Part shown: positions 1 to 5,035 of the stretch, piece by piece
Numbering within the stretch: the first letter of the stretch is position 1
How the letters are laid out: every line of letters begins with the position of its first letter
Assembly (NCBI GenBank): GCA_017632755.1
Contig: JAGBQU010000149.1
Coordinates: 1-5,035 of the forward strand
Length of the DNA: 5,035 bases
Reading direction: 5' to 3'
DNA from: Lachnospiraceae bacterium
Lineage (GTDB): Bacteria; Bacillota_A; Clostridia; Lachnospirales; Lachnospiraceae
Program-made: the position numbers and the translations under genes
Notes under the pieces: model-generated
Told to the model about the DNA's origin: nothing
What the model saw: the letters and a program-made list of their open reading frames with translations, nothing else
Database searches by the model: none

Positions 1-216
1 CCGAGCAACATCCAGGTGAATGCGATCGCCTGCGGAATGATCGACACAGACATGAACCGTCTCTTTTCCGAAGACGAGAAAAGAGCGATCCTGGACGAGA
101 TCCCTGCCTGTCGTATGGGCGACACCAAGGAGGTCGCTGCGCTGGTCTGCCAACTTGCCGAGGCGCCTGCTTATCTGACCGGGCAGATCATCACTATCGA
201 CGGTGCCTGGCAATAA
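1..216 (+). CDS. Short-chain dehydrogenase/reductase (FabG-like), C-terminal part only
   Basis: This is the 3' end of a gene that enters from the left edge; 71 codons are visible before the TAA at 214-216. The protein end matches the classical SDR C-terminus: VNAIACGMIDTDM corresponds to the family's NAxxPGxIxTxM segment after the active-site Lys, then an EIPxxR stretch, an EVAALV helix and the closing TGQIITIDGAW, the usual TGQ-I-x-VDGG end. The Rossmann NAD(P)-binding glycines and the catalytic Tyr-Lys pair lie outside the window, so substrate and cofactor cannot be read. The tail resembles both 3-oxoacyl-ACP reductase FabG and, from memory, B. subtilis YmfI (EF-P 5-aminopentanone reductase), notably in the EKxxIxDEIP stretch. 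The usual Pro of the PG pair is Cys here. SDR membership is secure; the exact function is not. It converges on the minus-strand genes. Confidence 0.85.
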   Translation, partial: PSNIQVNAIACGMIDTDMNRLFSEDEKRAILDEIPACRMGDTKEVAALVCQLAEAPAYLTGQIITIDGAWQ

Positions 217-264
217 GGATACCCTGTTGCAACGTACACAACCGATATCCACATAAATATGAAA

Positions 265-310
265 GCAGCCCGAACATTCATATATGAACTTCGAGCTGCC
301 TTTTTGTTTT
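265..310 (+). terminator. Intrinsic terminator after the SDR gene, possibly bidirectional
   Basis: An interrupted stem pairs GCAGC (265-269) with GCTGC (295-299), CGAA (271-274) with TTCG (290-293), and a TTCATATATGAA palindrome at 277-288 as the tip. It is followed by TTTTTGTTTT at 301-310, and AAA at 262-264 can extend pairing into the T-run. This is the expected form of a Rho-independent terminator 49 bases after the SDR stop. Read on the minus strand the C270/A294 mismatch becomes a G-U pair, but only TTT plus an AT-rich stretch follows, so termination of the DUF378 transcript there is plausible but weaker. The DUF378 stop codon (309-311) lies in the T-run, so the two convergent genes share this element. 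Confidence 0.75.
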
Positions 311-518
311 ATACTTCGCTTCGATCCGTGATTCTTCCAAAAAATGTCAGCGTATACAGTCCGCAGATGCCGACCAGCACGTAAATGATCCTGCTCAGCC
401 ACGAGCCGCTTCCGAAAAGCATGGAGACCAGATTCCAGTTGAACAACCCGACAAGTCCCCACACGATGGCTCCGATCACAGTGATCGCAAGAGCAGTATA
501 ATCCCAACCTCGATTCAT
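309..518 (-). CDS. DUF378 family small membrane protein
   Basis: A 69-residue protein of unknown function, matching the DUF378 (YuzA-like) family in length and sequence. Two hydrophobic helices are visible, at about residues 8-35 and 41-61. The family hallmarks are the AIVWGLVGLFNWNLV segment in the first helix and SRIIYVLVGICGLY in the second. The short charged ends (MNRGWD and GRITDRSEV) suggest a two-pass inner-membrane protein; topology is not certain. The ATG is preceded by a strong AGGAGG on the minus strand (acctcct at 528-534 on the plus strand) with about 10 bases of spacing, which fixes the start. It lies 43 bases downstream of the hemerythrin-HIT gene with no terminator between them and no good -35/-10 pair seen in the gap, so the two may be co-transcribed. 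Family assignment is confident; no biochemical role is known to me. Confidence 0.9.
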   Translation of the reverse strand: MNRGWDYTALAITVIGAIVWGLVGLFNWNLVSMLFGSGSWLSRIIYVLVGICGLYTLTFFGRITDRSEV

Positions 519-561
519 TTTCTGTCTACCTCCTTTTTTATAAGGATTGCCCGAAAATGAA

Positions 562-1419
562 TTATTTATTCAATATTTTTTTTATCTCGTCGATCCGTTC
601 CTTAAGCGCGGCATCCTCAAGTTTCACGCAGCCGTCCGGCGTATAATAATCGGCTCCGACGCCATCATTTTGGGAATATCTGGGAATCACGTGAAAGCAG
701 AAATTCCTGCCTGTCATCCCACAGGATACATAATCCATGCCGTCTGCATTGTAGAATTTTCTCAGCGCATTGGAAACCTTGGACAGCTCGGCAAAATAGA
801 TATTTCTCTCCAGTGCTGTCAGCTTGGCAAAATCCTTTGCTTTCTCTTTATACGCGACAACCAGCTCACCTTTTTGTCTCTGATCCGCTGCCAGATAGAT
901 AGTGCTCACATCAAGGGAACATACCTGATATCCGAACCCCTCGACATATATGGGAACCTCCGTTTCCTGCAGCTGTGCATTTGCATTTGTTTCTCTGTTT
1001 TGCAGATACTCACGGTACACATTGGCAAATTCCTGATCATCGTGCAGCATGTGCGAAAAGATCCATCCCTGGATCTCATCCCGAATGAGCCGCAGTTCTT
1101 TCTCGGGATTGTTTTTCAGCTTCGGCAGATTGATATCCATCACATATTTCGCATATTGCAGATGCATTTTTCGATGCTGCTCCAATCCGGGATAGCCAAT
1201 CTCTTCCATCATCTTTTCCTCTTCATAAAAATGATATCCGGTAAAATCCCTGAGCTGCAAAATGATATCCAAAAGCCCCGAATCCGTTACGCCTATGCAT
1301 TTGACCCTGAGAAGCTGTTCCATATCTCTTCCGATCTTAAACAGTTGGCGATGCTGCGAATCCATATCCGCAATGTGCGTTTCCATTTCCGGTCTCCAGT
1401 CAAAGTTAAAATCAAACAT
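562..1419 (-). CDS. Bacteriohemerythrin fused to a HIT-like domain with an altered catalytic triad
   Basis: A 285-residue two-domain protein. Residues about 1-140 form a bacteriohemerythrin four-helix domain with the full di-iron ligand set: H23 in the DSQH motif, H63 and E67 in HFYEEE, H82 and H86 in EQHRKMH, H123 and D128 in HMLHDD. Such domains bind O2, and sometimes NO, reversibly. Residues about 158-250 match the HIT (histidine triad) nucleotide-binding fold: an ADQRQKGELVV strand, a LTALE turn, a long helix and a final FHVIPRY. In active HIT enzymes the motif is HxHxH-x-IPR; here it reads N239-F-C241-F-H243, so the first His is Asn and the nucleophilic middle His is Cys. An acidic tail helix ends the protein. 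A longer frame reaches a TTG at 1462-1464, but the ATG at 1417-1419 has a well-placed GGGGG and gives the usual hemerythrin N-terminus. The trpA gene ends 175 bases upstream on the same strand. Function is unknown; an O2/redox sensor or store with a non-hydrolytic HIT partner is inference. Confidence 0.88.
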   Translation of the reverse strand: MFDFNFDWRPEMETHIADMDSQHRQLFKIGRDMEQLLRVKCIGVTDSGLLDIILQLRDFTGYHFYEEEKMMEEIGYPGLEQHRKMHLQYAKYVMDINLPKLKNNPEKELRLIRDEIQGWIFSHMLHDDQEFANVYREYLQNRETNANAQLQETEVPIYVEGFGYQVCSLDVSTIYLAADQRQKGELVVAYKEKAKDFAKLTALERNIYFAELSKVSNALRKFYNADGMDYVSCGMTGRNFCFHVIPRYSQNDGVGADYYTPDGCVKLEDAALKERIDEIKKILNK

Positions 1420-1424
1420 TTTTT

Positions 1425-1429
1425 CCCCC
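1425..1429 (-). promoter_or_regulatory. Ribosome-binding site choosing the hemerythrin-HIT start
   Basis: On the minus strand GGGGG sits 5 bases before the ATG at 1417-1419. It can pair with the CCUCC of 16S rRNA through one G-U pair. The in-frame ATG at 1429-1431 and the TTG at 1462-1464 have no comparable site at a suitable distance. A similar GGGGG precedes trpA (2369-2373, 9 bases from its ATG), so this form appears to be in normal use in this genome. Confidence 0.55.
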
Positions 1430-1487
1430 ATTTCCGCGAAAGGTCTGCTTGTAATCACCTTCAAAAGGAATGTCTTTCGTCCCGCTT

Positions 1488-1529
1488 ATTATATATATCA
1501 GTATATAACAAATCGTCACTCAACATCAA
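1488..1529 (-). promoter_or_regulatory. Candidate promoter for the hemerythrin-HIT gene
   Basis: The 175-base gap between trpA and the hemerythrin-HIT gene is AT-rich. On the minus strand it contains TTGATG (1529-1524), 18 bases, then TATACT (1505-1500), a fair sigma-A type pair. A perfect TATAAT at 1493-1488 lies slightly further downstream but lacks a good -35 at 16-18 bases. An inverted repeat, TATATA-CTGA-TATATA (1507-1492), overlaps both -10 candidates and could be an operator or simply AT-rich sequence. In such AT-rich DNA chance matches are common, so this is a proposal only. No convincing GC-rich hairpin with a T-run was found between trpA and this point, so read-through from the trp operon is also possible. 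Confidence 0.35.
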
Positions 1530-1594
1530 CCGAAAATATCTTTTTTTCTGAAAAATCTCGCATGTGATCTGGTATATGTTTTCCTACATTCTGT

Positions 1595-2359
1595 CTACCG
1601 TCCGATCATTTGTCGGATATACTCCCCGATAGGTTCGGCAGCATTTTCGCCGTGTTTTTCGATCAGCTTTACGATGGCACTTCCAACGATCACGCCGTCA
1701 CAATACTCTGAGAATTCCTGCACCTGCTGCCTTGTGTTGATACCGAATCCTATCGCTACGGGCACATCCGTCACAGCCTTGATATGTGAGACGATGTCCC
1801 TGACATCCGTTTTGATCTCGCTTCTGACACCGGTAACGCCCATGGAAGATACGACATAAATATAGCCCTCGGCATCTTTCGCGATTTTCTCGATGCGCTC
1901 CTTTGATGTGGGTGCGACCAGGGAAATGATATCCACATCGTATTTGCCCGCAATGTCTTTTAGCTCCTTTTTCTCCTCAAAGGGCATATCGGGAATGATC
2001 AGTCCGTCCACGCCTGCTTCCTTGCAGCGTGAACAGAAACGCTCATACCCATATTTGAAAACCGGATTCAGATAGGTCAGAAAGACGAGTGGTATCTGTG
2101 TTTTTTCACGCACTCGCTCCACCAGTTCAAAGACCTTATCTGTTGTGCATCCCGCCGAGAGCGCACGCACATTTGCCGCTTGAATAACCGGTCCCTCCGC
2201 AATCGGATCGGAAAACGGTATACCCAGTTCGATCAGCGCCGCCCCCGCCTTCTCCATCTCCAGAATAAATTCATAGGTCTTATCAAGGCTCGGATCTCCA
2301 ACCGTCAAAAAAGGTATAAAAGCATTTTTATCTGTAAAAGCACTCTGTATCTTACTCAT
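1595..2359 (-). CDS. trpA: Tryptophan synthase alpha chain
   Basis: Cleaves indole-3-glycerol phosphate to indole and glyceraldehyde 3-phosphate; indole is channelled to TrpB in the cytoplasmic alpha2-beta2 complex. The 254-residue length is normal for the family. The TIM-barrel motifs run in order: FLTVGDP (17-23), [11 protein letters not shown] (42-52) with catalytic E44, [11 protein letters not shown] (94-104), PDMPFEE (123-129), APTS (149-152), SSMGVTG (171-177), IGFGI (203-207) and the phosphate loop VGSAIV (225-230). The second catalytic acid, Asp60 in the Salmonella enzyme, aligns with E55 in IAEGPVIQ, a conservative but notable change. The ATG overlaps the end of trpB by 8 bases and has GGGGG at 2369-2373. 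It is the last trp gene; no clear terminator follows the TAG. Confidence 0.97.
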   Translation of the reverse strand: MSKIQSAFTDKNAFIPFLTVGDPSLDKTYEFILEMEKAGAALIELGIPFSDPIAEGPVIQAANVRALSAGCTTDKVFELVERVREKTQIPLVFLTYLNPVFKYGYERFCSRCKEAGVDGLIIPDMPFEEKKELKDIAGKYDVDIISLVAPTSKERIEKIAKDAEGYIYVVSSMGVTGVRSEIKTDVRDIVSHIKAVTDVPVAIGFGINTRQQVQEFSEYCDGVIVGSAIVKLIEKHGENAAEPIGEYIRQMIGR

Positions 2360-3536
2360 GTAAATCTACCCCCTTATATCTGGCGATAGCAGCCACATCT
2401 TTGTCACCTCGTCCGGACAGACAGCAGATAATGATCTGATCCTTACGCATGGAAGGGGCGATCTTCATCAAATGCGCAACGGCATGGGAACTCTCGATCG
2501 CCGCGATGATCCCCTCTGTCCTTGCAATATACTCAAATGCCGCAACCGCCTCATCATCCGTCACCGGCACGTACTGCGCTCTCCCTATATCATGCAGATA
2601 TGCATGTTCCGGTCCGATACCAGGATAGTCCAGTCCGGCTGAGATGGAATACACCGGTGCGATCTGCCCGTATTCATCCTGACAAAAATAGGATTTCATA
2701 CCGTGGAAGATTCCCTCCGTACCCACGGCAATGGTCGCAGCCGTGCGATCCGTGTCCACACCTTTTCCTGCAGCCTCGCAGCCGATCAGACGGACACTTT
2801 CATCCTTGATAAACTCATAGAACATGCCCATGGAATTGCTGCCACCGCCCACACAGGCCATCACCACATCCGGCAGTTTTCCCTCTGCCTCAAGGATCTG
2901 TGCCCTGGCCTCTTTACTGATCACACTCTGAAAATCACGGACGATCATCGGGAACGGGTGCGGTCCCATGACGGAGCCCAGCACGTAGAGCGTATCGTCC
3001 ACCCGCTTTGTCCACTCACGCATACACTCGTTAACGGCATCTTTGAGAGTTGCAGTCCCGCTCTCCACCGGATGGACTTTCGCGCCAAGCAACTCCATGC
3101 GGTAAACATTCAGTGCCTGGCGGATCGTATCCTCCTTGCCCATAAAGATCTCGCACTCAAGCCCCAGAAGTGCCGCCGCTGTAGCGGTTGCCACACCGTG
3201 CTGACCGGCACCCGTCTCTGCTATGACGCGCTTCTTGCCCATCTTTTTGGCAAGCAGAACCTGTCCCAGAACATTGTTGATCTTGTGCGAGCCTGTATGA
3301 TTGAGATCCTCTCTCTTAAAATAAATCTTTGCTCCGCCAAGATCCTCCGTCATCTTTTTGGCGTAGTAGAGCAACGAAGGTCTGCCCGCATATTCTACCA
3401 TCAGCTTATTAAGCTCCTCCTGAAACTCCGGATCATTCTTAAAATGCTCATACTGGTTTTCCAGATGATTGATTTCATTCATCAGCGTCTCCGGTATATA
3501 CTGTCCGCCGTGAATCCCATATCTGCCATTACTCAT
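2352..3536 (-). CDS. trpB: Tryptophan synthase beta chain
   Basis: PLP enzyme that condenses indole with L-serine to give L-tryptophan, in complex with TrpA. The 394 residues are full length and of the standard TrpB1 type. Key motifs are visible: HGGQYIPE (9-16), the PLP-lysine motif [10 protein letters not shown] with K85, AETGAGQHG with the catalytic Glu E107 and Q112, [10 protein letters not shown] (187-196), the PLP-phosphate loop GGGSNSMG (230-237), and the C-terminal LSGRGDKD with the pyridine-contacting Ser at about 374. No key residue is missing. The ATG overlaps the trpF stop by 8 bases, preceded by AAAGGA (3551-3546) at 9 bases spacing; its own stop overlaps the trpA start by 8 bases. 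These junctions suggest translational coupling that would keep TrpB and TrpA near equal amounts. Confidence 0.98.
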   Translation of the reverse strand: MSNGRYGIHGGQYIPETLMNEINHLENQYEHFKNDPEFQEELNKLMVEYAGRPSLLYYAKKMTEDLGGAKIYFKREDLNHTGSHKINNVLGQVLLAKKMGKKRVIAETGAGQHGVATATAAALLGLECEIFMGKEDTIRQALNVYRMELLGAKVHPVESGTATLKDAVNECMREWTKRVDDTLYVLGSVMGPHPFPMIVRDFQSVISKEARAQILEAEGKLPDVVMACVGGGSNSMGMFYEFIKDESVRLIGCEAAGKGVDTDRTAATIAVGTEGIFHGMKSYFCQDEYGQIAPVYSISAGLDYPGIGPEHAYLHDIGRAQYVPVTDDEAVAAFEYIARTEGIIAAIESSHAVAHLMKIAPSMRKDQIIICCLSGRGDKDVAAIARYKGVDLHE

Positions 3537-4179
3537 AGCTTCTTATCCTTTCCATAAATTCTTTTATTTTCGCTTCATCTTTATAATTGTCCGTCTCAAG
3601 GCTGCTGCTGACATCGACCGCAAACGGTGCAACGTCTTTTATCGCAGCTTCTACATTGTCCATTCCGATACCACCGGCCAGAAAAAACGGCTTGTCGATC
3701 TGTGTGATCAGGCTCCAGTCAAAGCTCTCTCCGTTGCCGCCTTCACACTTGGAACTGTAGGCATCCAGAAGCAGGTATCCGCATTCTGTCTCGTCTACCC
3801 GATCAAAGTCCTGTTCGCCGCGGATCCGATAGGCTTTGATCAGACGCTCGCGCGAATCCGCCAGGCCTCCCTCTCGCAGCAACTGCAGCAACGTCTGCTC
3901 ATAGGCCGCATCCTCTCTGCCGTGAAGCTGCAGCATGTCTACTGTTCCGTCAAGCAAAAGTTCTGCCAAAAGAGCAGGTGGCTGGTCTACAAATACCCCA
4001 ACCTTCCTGATCCCCGGAGTGATCTTTTCGGACAAAATCTTTGCCTCCTGCGGTGTGATCTGACGCTTGCTCTTTGCAAAGACAAATCCGACATAATCCG
4101 GATGATATCGATTCACTGCATGCACATCCTCCATGCGCCTGAGGCCGCAGATCTTTACTTTGACCCTGTTTCTTTCCAT
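3529..4179 (-). CDS. trpF: Phosphoribosylanthranilate isomerase
   Basis: Amadori rearrangement of N-(5'-phosphoribosyl)anthranilate to CdRP, the substrate of TrpC. With the chosen start the protein is 216 residues, a usual length. It shows VKICGL with the catalytic base C11, [22 protein letters not shown], the general-acid strand LLLDAYS with D139, GGNGESFDW (147-155; usually GGTGxxFDW), the FLAGGIG loop (169-172 are the glycines) and VDVSSSLE (usually VDVSSGxE). The last two are mild departures in phosphate-binding loops. An ATG at 4192-4194 would add five residues, but nothing like an SD lies upstream of it, while the ATG at 4177-4179 has GAGGG 8 bases before it and gives the typical start a few residues before KICGL. 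It is a separate gene from trpC, not the TrpC-TrpF fusion of enteric bacteria. Confidence 0.95.
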   Translation of the reverse strand: MERNRVKVKICGLRRMEDVHAVNRYHPDYVGFVFAKSKRQITPQEAKILSEKITPGIRKVGVFVDQPPALLAELLLDGTVDMLQLHGREDAAYEQTLLQLLREGGLADSRERLIKAYRIRGEQDFDRVDETECGYLLLDAYSSKCEGGNGESFDWSLITQIDKPFFLAGGIGMDNVEAAIKDVAPFAVDVSSSLETDNYKDEAKIKEFMERIRSYE

Positions 4180-4187
4180 CTGTTGTT

Positions 4188-4192
4188 CCCTC
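4188..4192 (-). promoter_or_regulatory. Ribosome-binding site choosing the trpF start
   Basis: GAGGG on the minus strand, 8 bases before the ATG at 4177-4179. The alternative upstream ATG (4192-4194) begins at the first base of this motif and is itself preceded only by an A-rich stretch and the trpC TGA, so the downstream start is preferred. Confidence 0.6.
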
Positions 4193-4206
4193 ATTTTGTC
4201 TTTTTG

Positions 4207-5022
4207 TCAGAGCGCGGCAAATTCCGCTACGATCGTTCTTCGATCGGGTGCACACATAAAGGTTTCTCCGATCAAGACTGCATCCACACCCTCCGTGCGC
4301 AGCGCCGCCAACTGCTCTTTTTCCCTGATACCGCTCTCTGCCACAAAAACGATATCGTCGGGAACCTTTGCACGAAGCTGGCTGCTATGGGTGACATCCA
4401 CCGAAAAATCCTTCAGATTGCGATTGTTGACACCGATGATCCTAGCTCCGACACGTAGCGCCATTGCGATCTCCGCATCATCATGTGTCTCCACCAGTGC
4501 GGAAAGACCCAGACTATGTGCCAGCTCCAGATATTCCTTTAAAGTCTTCTCATCCAAGATTGCACAGATGAGCAGACACGCATCTGCACCGAGCACCTTC
4601 GCCTCATAGATCATGTAGGGATCCACCACAAAATCCTTTCGCAAAAGCGGAATGTCCACCGTCTGCCTGATCTGTTGCAAATACACATTGCTGCCCAGAA
4701 AGTAATAGGGCTCGGTCAGAACGGAAATGGCACTTGCGCCGCCCGCTTCGTACTCCCTTGCGATCTCGGTATATGGAAAATCCTCTGCGATCAGACCCTT
4801 GGAGGGAGATGCTTTTTTCACTTCGCAGATCAGACTGATCCCCTCCTTTTTCAGCGCTCTCAAAAAAGGAAAGTCTGCCTTTGACGAATCTTTTTCGATC
4901 ATCTCTAATGCCTTTTGGCGGATCTTCTCAAGCGTCACTTTCTCTTTTTGCTCTGCGACGCGCTCTCTTGTACGCTCCGCGATCTCATCCAGAATCGTTT
5001 TGTGTTTATCGTTCGTTTGCAT
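4207..5022 (-). CDS. trpC: Indole-3-glycerol-phosphate synthase
   Basis: Closes the indole ring: converts CdRP to indole-3-glycerol phosphate with loss of CO2 and water. The 271 residues carry the N-terminal helical extension (ILDEIAERTRERV) typical of IGPS, followed by a TIM barrel. Visible active-site motifs are ICEVKKASPSKG with E67 and K69, ISVLTEPYYFLGS (98-110), LLRKDFVVD with the general-acid K128, EAKVLGADACLLI (139-151), ALVETHD with E177, GVNNRNL with N198, AESGI with S229 and the phosphate loop VLIGETFM. All catalytic residues are present. The start ATG has GGGAG six bases upstream (5029-5033). A TGA at 5024-5026, one base before the ATG, may be the stop of the preceding gene, which would lie beyond the edge. 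The trpF start follows the TGA stop (4207-4209) by about 27 bases. Confidence 0.98.
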   Translation of the reverse strand: MQTNDKHKTILDEIAERTRERVAEQKEKVTLEKIRQKALEMIEKDSSKADFPFLRALKKEGISLICEVKKASPSKGLIAEDFPYTEIAREYEAGGASAISVLTEPYYFLGSNVYLQQIRQTVDIPLLRKDFVVDPYMIYEAKVLGADACLLICAILDEKTLKEYLELAHSLGLSALVETHDDAEIAMALRVGARIIGVNNRNLKDFSVDVTHSSQLRAKVPDDIVFVAESGIREKEQLAALRTEGVDAVLIGETFMCAPDRRTIVAEFAAL

Positions 5023-5035
5023 ATCATTCTCCCGG

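Noticed and set aside
1420..1464. N-terminal extension of the hemerythrin protein from a TTG start at 1462-1464
   Set aside because: No Shine-Dalgarno lies before the TTG; the extra 15 residues precede the normal start of the hemerythrin fold, and the internal ATG has GGGGG at a good distance.
547..1551. Plus-strand open frame of 334 codons opposite the hemerythrin-HIT gene
   Set aside because: It is the mirror of a gene with a full ligand set on the other strand, begins with TTG without a properly spaced ribosome-binding site, and shows no recognisable domain.
1530..1560. A/T-only hairpin (TTTTT...AAAAA) as a trp operon terminator
   Set aside because: The stem has almost no G-C pairs and no clean T-run after it on the minus strand.
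2703..3557. Plus-strand open frame of 284 codons opposite trpB
   Set aside because: It lies antisense to a complete, motif-perfect trpB; its His/Leu/Cys-rich composition is typical of a shadow frame.
4180..4194. Upstream ATG (4192-4194) as the trpF start
   Set aside because: It has no ribosome-binding site, and the GAGGG just inside it serves the ATG at 4177-4179.
3922..4609. Two plus-strand open frames opposite trpF and trpC
   Set aside because: They overlap each other and two well-supported enzymes, and have no domain match.

Overview
The window looks like chromosome of a Clostridia-type Firmicute, most likely a Lachnospiraceae-like gut anaerobe. This is inferred from protein style, the strong AGGAGG/GGGGG ribosome-binding sites, moderate GC with AT-rich intergenic gaps, a DUF378 membrane protein and a bacteriohemerythrin. 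No rRNA or other taxonomic marker is present, so the placement is tentative.

Layout. Positions 1-216 (+) hold the last 71 codons of a short-chain dehydrogenase/reductase, followed by a hairpin plus T-run terminator at about 265-310. Everything to the right is on the minus strand and reads right to left. Starting at the right edge it is trpC (5022-4207), trpF (4179-3529), trpB (3536-2352) and trpA (2359-1595), then a two-domain hemerythrin-HIT protein (1419-562) and a small DUF378 membrane protein (518-309). The DUF378 gene converges on the SDR gene and ends inside its terminator.

The trp block is the distal part of a tryptophan operon. TrpF isomerises phosphoribosylanthranilate, TrpC closes the indole ring, and the TrpA/TrpB complex turns indole-glycerol phosphate plus serine into tryptophan. 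The trpF/trpB and trpB/trpA junctions are both 8-base overlaps with the same octamer ATGAGTAA, and trpC and trpF are only a few bases apart, so tight translational coupling is expected. The earlier genes (trpE/G/D) and any leader, T-box or attenuator would lie beyond the right edge. A TGA one base before the trpC start may be the end of the preceding gene.

The most unusual item is the hemerythrin-HIT protein. Its N-terminal half has all seven di-iron ligands of bacteriohemerythrin. Its C-terminal half is a histidine-triad (HIT) fold in which the HxHxH active site reads N-F-C-F-H, so the usual histidine nucleophile is a cysteine. It could be an oxygen-, NO- or redox-responsive protein with a repurposed nucleotide-binding domain. 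TrpA also has Glu in place of the usual catalytic Asp60. No mobile element, CRISPR array, tRNA or rRNA was seen, and no gene-free stretch exceeds about 180 bases.
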